Assembly: GCA_902729315.2 (NCBI GenBank)
Contig: LR746267.1
Coordinates: 7,132,424 to 7,196,423 of the forward strand
DNA: 64,000 bases
Direction of reading: 5' to 3'
Origin: Spirodela intermedia
Lineage: Eukaryota; Streptophyta; Magnoliopsida; Alismatales; Araceae
Part shown: piece by piece, positions 1-10,981 of the stretch
Position numbering within the stretch: the stretch's first letter is position 1
Layout: every line of letters begins with the position of its first letter
Program-made: the position numbers and the translations under genes
Notes under the pieces: generated by a model
What the model saw: the letters and a program-made list of their open reading frames with translations, nothing else
What the model was told of the DNA's origin: nothing
The model's database searches: none

Positions 1-25
1 TTTTTTTTAACATTGTAATCTACCT

Positions 26-184
26 GTGAGATCAGCATACATAATTGAGGTATTGACAGCATTCACCATTGTGATTCCCAAGAAGTCCCTAGTTCTTGGA
101 AACCTGGAAACTTCGGTTGATGTTTGGTATAATGAGTGTGGCATATCACAGATCTGTTGCAGAACCAATCTCCACGGCCATGCT
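26..184 (-). CDS. Possible internal exon of an unrecognised gene
   Basis: An open stretch on the minus strand is bounded by an acceptor-like CAG near 185 and a donor-like ACAG/GTAGAT near 25. It would encode roughly 53 residues including WPWRLVLQQICDMPHSLYQ and MVNAVNTSIMYADLTG. The composition looks like a real protein rather than low-complexity shadow, and the splice signals at both ends fit an internal exon. I do not recognise the family. The rest of the gene would lie to the left of the window or in unresolved exons; it could also be a fortuitous open frame. Confidence 0.35.
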
Positions 185-921
185 GACACAAAGTAATTGA
201 TAGAGTAGCCTTACATGAAATGGTACAATTAAATAACTGTGCTAAATTACTTGGGAGTTCAACTCTACCGCTTGATTCAGATCAATTAAAGAATGGTGTG
301 AAATCATACAAGTTCTGCTCTACCCTACCCATTGATTCTGTGATTCTCTAATACAGTATTAGAGTTCTAAGCCTTATTCTTGAGCTGTTAGTTTTTTCTT
401 GTTTACATCACAAAAGTGCAAATTCATTGGTCTCACATTTGATATAATACAACAAAACCATTAGGCATTTAGATATATTTCAAGATCCATCAATTATTTT
501 GAAATCAGAGGGCTAGATTTTATTTTTTTTACCAAGATGTTCTATGTGACTCATGTCACTATTCAAGAGACACATCTCCATCAGATCTTCTCATAGGCTT
601 GCGCAGGTTCCGGAATTTTTCGTAACATAAAAAATAGATACCAAGCTTATTATATAACAAAGCCACCAATTGTACTTGACAGGCAACGAACCCTGTCGAT
701 GATCAATAGGACTGATAAGTACAAGGAAACATAGCCACATGAGCCTCACCACCCCCACAATGCCCTCCTTCCAGTCACAAGCTGGAACTGTTCTTGCTTC
801 TGAACCAGATCTCTCGATCCCAGAGTAAATAGAACAGCTTTTTTTTCTCATTCTACCAGCTAAGCAGCAGAACTGTAAGAGAATGATCCAATCGTCCTCC
901 GGAAGATAGAATCTGAGATCT
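185..921. other. Spacer and 3' flank of LSMT
   Basis: AT-rich sequence between the possible left-edge exon and the LSMT stop codon. It should hold the LSMT 3' UTR. The open frame at about 591-950 only overlaps the LSMT last exon in another frame. No other coding sequence or repeat is recognised. Confidence 0.5.
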
Positions 922-3900
922 TTACTTCGACTCCCAGAAGATGATTTCACCCTCCTCGCCCACCAACCCTAAGTCCTTGAGCCTCCTCTCTTGGTAATAT
1001 TCCAGGCCACCCAATTCCTGCTCCCTCTCTTCGAAAATCATGTCGATCTGCTTCAGCACCTTCTTTTCCCCCTCGCGAATCCAGACTGCTATTTCAAGCC
1101 TCTGGTCCAAGCTTCCAGCTTCTCTAATGGCTTCATCCTGAGAAGAGGAGTGGTGAGCTCAACAAGAAGATGCAAAGTTGTTGCACAGAATCACAATAAA
1201 TACTACTCTTTTTAAACGATTTTTGTGCATCATTTTATCCCGGAAAGATGGCATTGATTTCTTTTTGAAAGAGATTGACTCTTTGATCACTTATCATCAC
1301 AGTTTAAGAGTATGTTGGAACGGAGGCTTCCAACAAGTTAGGATCACTTGATTACATTGGAAGATCTCAGAGTACTAGAACAATTTTTGGACTTCCAAGG
1401 TCTATTTTTAGAGGGTACAGGTGAAACCATGATCCCATGAAATCTATTTTTAGTTTATTATTTGTGTGCCGGCATGAGATTGAAATGATAATTTCGATGC
1501 AACTTCTGTGACCTTAATTTATGATCCACGAAACATTGGTGCCTCAAGTCTTATGCTTGTGGGAATCAATTTGGTTGGCATGAACTCCATGGATAGATTG
1601 ACTAGAATTAAAATAAGAAGAGGATAAAATTCTTATACGGTCTATTACTTCATGGAAGTAGTAGTTGATTGAGAGATCTAACATCTCACAAGGGAAAAAT
1701 TTATGCACGTATATACCAAATTTGTGCAGCATTTGACAATATAAAACCATATTGAAATAGTTCAAATGAGCTTGCGCATTAAAAAAGCCCAAAAATTGAA
1801 ATCCGGTGCACTACTACCACTACTGACCCCTACCACTCCATTAGGAATGAGTGTAGACTAAGTTTACTTCTTTCTGAGAAATCTCCAGAAGCCTGCCATC
1901 TGGTAAAAGCCTTCAACAGCTTCACTTTCTTTACCTTGGTTGATTCCCCTGCACTATTTAATTAATCATTGCAAATTAAAATTGATGAATTCTATTTCAA
2001 AGCATTGATTGCGCGTTTTTTTTTACCTAGTTTCTTATGACAGAGCTTTAAACACCTTTCAATTGCTAAACGGTGAAGAAAGATTACACTGAACATATCA
2101 GACTGTATACATGTAAATAGAACAATAGGTTCTTGCGATTTGGGGGATGATGATGATGATTTCATGGCCTACCCAATTGCTATTTTAGGCAATGGCGGGA
2201 ATTCTCCTTCTCCCTCTGTGCTATACAACAGGACGGCAGGAACAAACTACTGTCGCTATATGTTCCTTCATCTCTCTCTCATTGCATCTAGCAACAGCAG
2301 CTTCTCTCTCTACGATTGCTGTCTCGGTAAGCACAGCAGCAGTGGTAATATGACGGAAATATGATATATATTGGAGAGGGAACATGTGGGAAAAAGTGAC
2401 TATTCATAACTTCGTTTTGATTATCTGAAGTTAGATTTCCATCACCCTACCATCTACAAATGAAAATAAATTGAATGAATTTAATTTAAAACAGCGGAGA
2501 AATTCAACTCATTAGATGAGTCAACATGTAAACTTAACATTTTATTGAATTTTGAGCTCGTTTGCCATTTATAATACCGAACTTGTTTATCTTATAGCAT
2601 ATAAATGGAATAAAGATAATATCGAGAATAAGAACCAAAAAAACTTACTTCTTCAATGGTAGTTTGATAGGCAGACATTGCAGACCTGCAAGCATCTCTT
2701 ATCACACGGCAGATCAACTCCTCGTTCTGATAGCTGACAGGTAACTCGAGGTGACCCCACACAGAGTTTCTGAATAGGGCTTCTAAAAGAAATGAATCGG
2801 ATCCTTCGAGAGCTATTAAACGAAGATAAGGGAGCATCAAGGGAGGAAGAGCTTGATTTAGGTAAATATCGAAATACGCAGTCTCCCCCAAGCCATTAGA
2901 TTCAGCAATATCAAGCTTATCATCAAGAAACGCTTCTGATTCGGGGATCTCAAGGGTCAAAGTGTATGAATCTCGATCCAATGTCTTCTCAATAAACCCG
3001 TAATCAAGTGCTAGTTCAGCGTTGCTTTTTCCAAGGTCATACTGTATATAAACCTGCACTGAAAATTGTGTAATTCAGAATACGTACTGTGTTATCTCCA
3101 GTTCTTAATTCTGAGGTCTAAGTGCGGATTTTCTTCCTATATATATTTGGTTGTGACATGCAGACCTACTATCATTGTAAATCCCACTAATTCAGCAAAG
3201 AAGCATGAAATATGAATATCATACTAGAAAGAATAGGGATTGAATTCGAATAACTAAAAAACCAACGCGCCCATAACATAACTAGATCATTTGATTCATA
3301 AATAAACAGATATCTTGATCGACGGACATCAAGAGCAACTTCAGGTGGATATAGGAGAATGAGATCATAACAAAACATCCAGAGCAACCAGAATTGAAGA
3401 AACAAGAAAAAGCAGCATTGCAGCTCCAAAACTTTTTTTTTAAAAAAAAGGAGGAGAAAAAGGAAGAGTGACAGCGGCAACAATCAAAAGTGAAATCTAC
3501 AATTTATACCACTCTCGACAATCTTAAAAAAGGGTATTCAGAGAATATCAAAATAAAGGAATAAGCGCAAATCTATGGCGGGAGTATCAAATATCAAGCT
3601 AATCTCTTGGGTACAAGCTGAAATATCATTCAAGCAGAGAAGAGTTCACTTGGTTTTACACTATGTTCAGTCAGTTAATATCTAGGTGAGCTCAGCTTGT
3701 TTCACCATTGAATACCTGCAACTGATGACTCTTATGAAGAGTCAACAAACGTACGGAAATGTTGGGACACTACTAAAATCTATGATACATATCATAGAAG
3801 GTGAGCTCTCCAACTTTTCTTCCTTCGTCTTCAGAATCTGTGCAAAGTCTATGATACCCCTGAGGACCTTTCACCAGATTAATCAGCACAGAATGTAGTT

Positions 3901-6900
3901 CTCCACCAGCTAACGGGTCTCATGGGCGTTTGACAATCTCTCTTACAACTTAAGTTATATTAACTGATTATAATGGTAAGAATGTGAACTGGTTGGAAAA
4001 GTCGACAAATAATTGAGTTCTTTCCGGGCCAAATCAATGGAAAAAGTTCTATGATAATGGTGGCATGATGGACTAAGTATATAAAGTTTCCAGTACGTTG
4101 CATAACAAAAAAGCATAATTCGAGAACAGCTGACAGTTTATTTACAAGTTTACGTCTCCTAATTCAAACTCAGAAGGATTAAACCAGAATTTTCTGGCGA
4201 AGTCAAGTATACTTTTTACCCTGCATTGAAAGATACTTTTTAAATAAAACAAGGTTCTATAACCAATGATTCACCCTCCAGACTTTTAAGCATTATCCAT
4301 TTATACCATTAAGCGAAAAAGTCATGAAAAGAAAGTCAGGACAGAAATTAAATAGAAAAATATTTCACCTGTTCACCTGCTTTGACAGGAACTGTTGTCC
4401 TCAATGAGAATATTTCCTCCCGTGAGAAAAGGCCCTTTCCTTTGATTTCCCACGCGGAGTCTTTTGAGGTGATTTTCGGACTATGGTTTACCTTTGAAGG
4501 AAAACCAGAGAACGTTAGGAAGAAAAAATAAAAGAGAAGTCAGTTATGGTCAGTATGAAAATAAATGAAACTTTTAATAGATCTCTAGCAGGCTCAATTA
4601 TTCTGTAAAAAGAACGATTCATCTGAAGCAGGTAACACTAATTACGATTTAATATTTAATACCCATGAAACTAATTTGTGCTGAGTTTTGATGAGGGTCA
4701 ATCGACCCACGATTTGCAGGTACAGCTAAATTCGTATTCAGATCAAAAATTGGAACATCAGGACTTAAATGAAAGGGAAAAAGCACATCCTTCCTCTGAA
4801 GTATAAAAAAAATGTCTGGTTTGGCCAATTATGCGGAAAAGGTAGGAAGATAGGTGTATAATAGATGTAGATCATATCCATGGTGAAAAAAGCGCTAATA
4901 TCGTTATGTAGAGAAAACAAAGCAGCCATGTGGACAGCCTTTGGTCCCTCAGGGCCCAGAACAATGGTGCAAGGCTTCTTGTAATCATCACTCATAATTG
5001 ATCTTGCACGTACTTTTTTATTCACAGATGCATGGTGTTCAGCTCTATTCTTTTTTGGTAAACAATAAATACGGTACTAAATTTCATAGATTTCATATTG
5101 AATATCTATCATAATCGGTAAACAATAGAAGCTGCACTGATTCTATTTTCTGTTTGTATTCACTTCTAATTGTTTACCGTTTTCTTATTTTTATTTTTAT
5201 ATATCCTACATACGTGAAAGCCCATCCCGAACTAGGAAGCCAATCGTATTCTGCAGCCTGTCAGTAGACCACCTATATACATGTAAGAACCTTAATTCGT
5301 TCCATTCTTATTGTTGAGTAGCAAGCTTAACGACCCAGACAATAGTAGAACTTGCCTTACTAAGAGAAAACACTAAGCCTCGAAGCCTGTAATCATACCA
5401 ACGCTTCTCCCCATGATATTGCATTGTTATGTCATCAATTTCAATTTACAAGATTCTAATAGTCCAAGTCTAAGAACGTTATGTGATCGCCATAATTCAG
5501 AAAAATCAGCCATTTTAACTTATCCACTTCGTGATCATTGATGAAATCATGTGTCATATCCTCCTGCTTTGACTTAGAAAAAAGCTGCCTAAAAAATGTG
5601 AAATTTCTTCTAGCATTATCGGAGAGAAACAATGCGTTTCCCAAAGGAGGGCTTGAATAAATGGCGGATAATAAATTTTAACGATGTTTTGTCAACGTTT
5701 CTATACCGAAAAATGATTTAATGATTGCAAAGCCATAAATAACTCACAAGATCAGCTACCGGGGTCAAAATAAGATTTTCTCCACTTAGGCCAGAAAATG
5801 TCCGCGACCTGAGTATCCCAAAAGCCCAAACAAAGTCCTCAAATGTTATAGGTGAGGGAAAAACACGTTTGTAAGGTAGTAGAATGTCTTCTTCAACCTT
5901 CAGAAATTCACTTCTCAAAAAATCTTTGACTCCAAAAACCGTACTCAGTAATTGGGTCCCTGTAAAAGAAATTCATGTCGGCAAGAAAATGTAAACACCT
6001 CAATACATTTTAGCGACATAAATGAACAATAAATCATTAAAGCAAATAGCTTCATATAATTGAACAGGCCCTTCAGTAGTCAGAGTAAGTTATAAGGAAA
6101 AAACAGAATCAAAGGGCTTATTGCTTCACAAAGTCCGTGATGACACTCAAAACCGTACCATGATACCGGATCCCTCGTTTCTCATAGAATGTGTGAGCAC
6201 AAAAAGTCAAACCTGCACCTTCTCTTAGGATGTGCGCACCTTTTCTTCAGAAAAATCTATCTGCCGTTCAAAAACCTACTGATTAGGTGTAATGTGCTCT
6301 CCCCAGCACAGAATCTCAAATAATTGAATGAGCAAAGAGCAAGCTGGACTAATAACTATGGAACCTCTCTGGAAATTTCCAGGAATTTGGATCAACAAAA
6401 TCCCCCAGGGTTGGATTTATACCAGAATCCTATCCAGTGTAGCACTTCAATTGGTGCAGCTGTTCAACTCCCTCCGGACTTATCTCTAGAACCCCCAAAC
6501 GCACAAGGTCTCAAAGAAATTTTCGAGTGAACCAAAAAGAAGGATGAGAAGTATGAAACTTAAAAAATGGAGAGGATATGACTTCAGGGAGGAAGATATT
6601 GATTAGATTTGAAGAAACCCATCTGAGAAAGTCCCCAACCTGGTCAAGATGGCAAAATAACTCACAGGAGGAAATGCCAGCCATGATGGGGGAGCATTCA
6701 TAAAAAAAATCACCAAACAAAACGAAAGTTCTTGAGTGGATAGAATTTCGGCTGACCTTGCAGCTCAGAGAGCTCCTGTTCTGACCTGTAATGGAAAACC
6801 CAAGGGACGTTCAATAGAGGCAGAACCGTGGCCCAGACCAAACTACAATCCATCTAACAAAGAAAGCGCCTGCCTATCGGTAGTAACCTTGGGCCATCTC

Positions 6901-7619
6901 AAAATCAGAGCATGAATTCGAATTCGAACTAGGACACACAGACACACACCGTCTTTCAAGAAAATGGGACCGATAAGCACAGAGATGTAATGGCCGGAGA
7001 GACTGACGAACCAGAACAAGGGGGAGTTCGTAGACGGCGGGAGGATGTCCAGGTACGGCTTCCAGGAAGATTCCACGCCCCGGGCCTTCTCCCTGAGGAG
7101 GAACAGCGCCACCGATACCCACGGTCTGAGACCGGAGCAGAGTCGACCCAACTCGGGATCAGCAACCACAGTCTCCGGGCTGATCCAGAGCCGTTTGGGG
7201 ACCTCCACCACCACCTCGTTCCGGGAGAGATCCCTCTGAGCTACCAGCCCCAGGCCCTCCGGAACGGCGGCGAGCTTCACCGCCTGAGCGGTGGCGCCAT
7301 TCTCTACCGCCCATTTCCAGAAACTGCTAAGGGCGTTTGGAGCAGCCTCCACTTCCCGTCCCTGCGATTGCAGCGATCTCACAGCTGTCACCGCGCGGTG
7401 AGGCCGAATTGCCCCCACTTCGTTCCTCAGAGCTCCTTTCTTCCCCTTCCTCTCCCGCCGGTGATGGAGGGGCGAAGCCGTGGGTATCAGTGGAGAGAGC
7501 CGCTCACCGCTCGCCCAACGGAGAAGAAGAGAAGAAGATGAAGAAGAAGAAGCAAAAGCCGTCGCGCCACCGCCGGGAGGCGGCGGATGGAGAGGCCGGA
7601 AGCAGTGCGCCGCCGCCAT
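922..7619 (-). CDS. LSMT: Rubisco large-subunit (and aldolase) lysine N-methyltransferase, chloroplastic; SET-domain protein
   Basis: This family trimethylates a lysine of plastid proteins: fructose-bisphosphate aldolases generally, and the Rubisco large subunit in some species. Six exons join in phase: 7619-7012, 6785-6757, 5959-5748, 4491-4369, 3053-2649 and 1137-922, giving about 530 residues (pea and Arabidopsis proteins are about 485). The first ~60 residues are rich in Ser, Arg and Pro and fit a transit peptide. The SET domain starts with PEGLGLVA, carries NHSP at about residues 285-288, and has the conserved LDYGFIE, whose Tyr (~342) corresponds to the catalytic Tyr of the pea enzyme. 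Exon 5 and exon 6 encode the Rubisco-LSMT substrate-binding domain, with GLGETAYFDIYLNQ and the C-terminal LEYYQERRLKDLGLVGE. The start is the first ATG in this frame (7619); the frame is open further upstream but without ATG. The tiny 29-bp exon 2 is supported by phase on both sides (W/SEQELSELQ/GTQ). The introns hold no other gene that I can see. Confidence 0.93.
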
Positions 7620-9112
7620 CCTCTCTTCTACTTCCAGCAACGGACAACGGGCGGCAACAAAAACGAAACCAGATAGATAGATAATTCAGTCGGAATTCCT
7701 CAAATCGCCGCCGTCCAATCAGTGAACTTCCCCCGTCGAAGGGTGGAGATCCACCGTTCGTTTTCGAAAAGTTATATTCATCTGATAGAAGACGCCGCTC
7801 AGGCTTCACAGATTTCTTTTTTACGTCACAATAATACAAAAAAAAGAAAAGATATTAATAAATATCGGCATATGAAAGCGAAATAGAGAATAACCCGATT
7901 AATTTTATTTAAATTAAAATATATATATAATGACTGTACAGACATGGAACCCGGGTCAAGTTCTTGACTTTGGGCATCGTGGCGCAATCTTAACCGTCGA
8001 TCTTGCTCTGCACCGTCAGATTTAGCTGGCCTTAGAGAAAAAAACCTCTTTTTATTACCCATGGCACCTTGTTCTTCACACACACTCAGATGAAACCCCT
8101 CAATCTGGATCACAGTAGGGCTCAAACAAGAACAAGGGTTTCAAGGGGCAGGGGAGGGAGGGAGGGAGGGAGAGAGAGAGTGAGAGAGGACAGAGAGGGA
8201 GAGGGGGAAAGAGAGGACAGAGAGAGGGAAGGGAGAGAGATAGAGAGAGAGAGAGAGGGAGAGAGAGATTGTGGAAACTACTCTGAACCGAGATCAAGGC
8301 AAGCGAATTGTCTTTCATTACTCGCACAGGTAGCTCAAAATTTCATCAATGAGAGGAAGAAACTAAAATCTTACAGCTTCAGAGGAGCTTAAAACTGAAA
8401 CAACGCACTAAAAGAGAGCTCCGTGTTTATTGTTTCCCGTCCCAGTCTGAAGAAGCTCCCTGCTTCCAATTCCATGCTCAAGATGAGGATCTCTGTCATC
8501 AGAAGTGGGTTTTAAGGGAAAAAAAATTAAAAAAAGTGAAAGATTATAACATAGTGTTTGATGGGTAGTGTGATTGACGAAGAAAGAAAAAATTCAAACT
8601 TTCTAATGGATAAGATCACTGAGCCCCAAACTTGAACATCATATATGGAGAAATTAGTGAGTTGGCAGGCCAATTTCTTCTGTTATGGTCGTCGGCTGAA
8701 TGATTTTATCAGTTCCTAGGGGAAGATTAAAAACATGGTCAACCCTCTGCTCAATGCCGAGCTCAGATTGGAGGGCCAGCATTGATATTCCCCAAAACCA
8801 TTCTCAGCATTCAGCAAAGTATCTCCTCCTGAGAGTCTCTACTGGTTGCAGAAGTAGAGAAAAGCTGAGAGAGCTACAGTACCTTCGAGTGGATGAGCAC
8901 TGGGGAGATTGCAATCCAGTGAGCAGATGTCCTACAATCGGAAAGATGATGATGCCCCCGGCGGCAGTAATGCCAGTAATCCATCACCTGGGACAGGAAT
9001 TTCAGCCAAGAACGTCAATTCTTTGCCTGAACCTCTGAGAAGAAGATCATCCATAACGGTGGGAGGTTTTAGGAAGCCCAAGCGTCGAGCTCAGACGAGG
9101 AGGAGGACGAAG
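7620..9112. other. Intergenic: LSMT promoter side and rpl2 3' flank
   Basis: Contains the LSMT 5' flank, a purine-rich microsatellite (8149-8268) and the 3' flank of the L2 gene. Plus-strand open frames at 8700-9038 and 8909-9370 have no recognisable domain; the second runs antisense to the L2 gene. No gene is supported here. Confidence 0.55.
8149..8268. repeat. Imperfect (GA)n/(GGGA)n microsatellite
   Basis: About 120 bp of almost pure purine on the plus strand, mixing GGGA, GAGA and short GACA interruptions, in the spacer between LSMT and rpl2. Confidence 0.95.
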
Positions 9113-9838
9113 CTACCAACCTCGATCCACTTTCGGTTTCGATTCTTCACACGCAGGAGCTCCGGCCGCCGCCAGGGTAGAATGCTTCCTAAGACTCTGC
9201 CAAGAGATCGCTGCTTTCCGCTTCATCCTGTGGATCCAAATCTGGCGATCCGGCCTCCACTCCTGAATCTTACGGAGAGGAATCGTCTCCCCGATCGGTT
9301 CCTCTTTCATGTGAGATGCGAAGAAAGAGGGCTTCGCTCCGGCCACAGCAATCCTCGGCAAGCCCCGTAAGCCATCGAAGGGAAATGAATGTGCAGCCGT
9401 CCCCTTGGCGGAAATCGCCGAGGGGGACAAGGCAGAGTTGATAATGCTCTTGATGGGAGTCTGATCCACTCTCCCCGGCAGCGTGGAGAAGGAAAACCGG
9501 CCTCCATCAGTGGTAGCGGTGGTGGATTCGAGGATCTTCTTCGGCAGAGAGGCCGACTGTTCCTCTCCCGCGGCGCTGCGCTCCCTCTGGCATCGTGGCG
9601 GCGTCTCCCCCTCGATCCAGCGAACCAGAGCAATCTTCGAAGAACGATTGGGGTCGTACTCGATCCTCTCCACGATTCCCACCCCGGGGTTGCTCCGCTT
9701 CAGGTCGATCTTGCGCAGCAGCTGCTTCGCCCCGCCGCCCCGGTGGAAGGCGGTTATACGCCCCTGAGAGTTCCTCCCCCCGGTCTTCCCCTTGCACCGG
9801 GTGAACTGCCTCAGCGCCGCCACACCCTTGTTCGCCAT
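9113..9838 (-). CDS. rpl2: Nuclear 5'-rpl2: N-terminal half of mitochondrial ribosomal protein uL2m
   Basis: Single-exon gene of 241 residues starting at the ATG at 9838 ([12 protein letters not shown]). The N-terminal ~80 residues match the L2 N-terminal RNA-binding region: [26 protein letters not shown], then [14 protein letters not shown] and VRWIEG. The rest follows the insertion segment peculiar to plant mitochondrial L2, with [36 protein letters not shown] and [14 protein letters not shown], and stops right after [10 protein letters not shown]. The C-terminal L2 domain (usually with a GGGEG-type motif) is missing and is not seen elsewhere in the window. It was reported by Adams and colleagues (2001, from memory) that rpl2 was split in some plant lineages and the pieces moved to the nucleus, so this fits a separately transferred 5' piece rather than a truncated pseudogene. 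No long cleavable presequence precedes the conserved part: only about seven extra residues. The basic N-terminus may itself serve for import (inference). A downstream intron cannot be fully excluded. Confidence 0.85.
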   Translation of the reverse strand: MANKGVAALRQFTRCKGKTGGRNSQGRITAFHRGGGAKQLLRKIDLKRSNPGVGIVERIEYDPNRSSKIALVRWIEGETPPRCQRERSAAGEEQSASLPKKILESTTATTDGGRFSFSTLPGRVDQTPIKSIINSALSPSAISAKGTAAHSFPFDGLRGLPRIAVAGAKPSFFASHMKEEPIGETIPLRKIQEWRPDRQIWIHRMKRKAAISWQSLRKHSTLAAAGAPACEESKPKVDRGW

Positions 9839-10429
9839 CCAGGCGGCTCGGAGAGACCGCCCTCGGAGCTCGGAGCTCGGAGTTGGACTGGAACGACCAG
9901 TTGGGGAAGAGAACCAGGCAACAAACAAGAAAAGCCCTAATTTCTGAGCTCCTGTTCCGTGTTGAAGCCCAATTAAATCGGGTTGGGCTGCTCAGATAGC
10001 CCGATAAAACCATCGTCGGCCCAATAATCCCCCGACGTCGACGAGCTGCTGTCCGCAACACATGCTAAACAAGCAGCCTAACGTCCTGATCTTCCTATTT
10101 CGGGAATCAAATCCAACCCAAAACGGGCCCGTCCGGAAATGCCCTGCTTAAGCCTCTAATTCCACCCATTCGAGATAGAGAGAGATAGTAGAGAGAGAGA
10201 GAGAGAGAGAGAAATAGTGGACCAATGAGAGGACTGAGACTCAGATCGGCGGCGCGGTGGGGTCAAACAAACCTCAAATGGAGAGAGAACCCAAGGGGTT
10301 GGAAGATCAAACGCTCCAAATCTTATGAATTCGTGGATGCCGGGGAGGGAGGGTGGGTCTTGTGAGGGAGAAAAATCCCAGGACAAACAAGAACACAAGG
10401 GGTGGCCGGGGGGGAACCAATCATGGGAG
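9839..10429. other. Intergenic: rpl2 promoter side and CGS 3' flank
   Basis: About 590 bp between the L2 start and the cystathionine gamma-synthase stop codon, with a (GA)n tract at about 10171-10213. It must hold the CGS 3' UTR and the rpl2 5' region. No clear TATA box is seen next to rpl2. Confidence 0.5.
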
Positions 10430-10614
10430 TCAGACGTATTTGAGGGCCTGGACGACGTCCGCCTTCAAGTCATCAAAATCTTCCACGCCGAAGCTGAACC
10501 GAACCAGGTTGTCCTTGATCCCATACTTCACCCTCTCCTCCTGGCTCAGGTCCCTGTTCATCCACGCACACACCACAACATCACACACGAGACTCCTCTT
10601 AATACTAATACAAA

Positions 10615-10693
<79 letters not shown>

Positions 10694-10906
10694 ACACTAG
10701 GAAGAGAATGGAGGATGGGGGGTACTAACCAGTAGGACATGATGGCCGGCTGGTCAACGATGCTCTCGCAGCCGCCGAAGGAGGGGGCCAGGTAGGGGAT
10801 CTTCAAGTTGTCGATGAACCTGATGGTGTCGTGCAGGTCCCCGTCAACCTGAACCAACAGAGACAAAGAAAGCTCCCATTTTTAGAACGGGCTGGAAGAA
10901 ACAAGA

Positions 10907-10981
<75 letters not shown>

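Noticed and set aside
6990-7541. Plus-strand open frames of 183 and 115 residues
   Set aside because: Antisense shadows of the GC-rich LSMT first exon.
10325-10735. Open frames with long Ser-Leu or Arg-Glu repeats (also at 22261, 23215, 46141, 48687 and elsewhere)
   Set aside because: Translations of (CT)n and (GA)n microsatellites.
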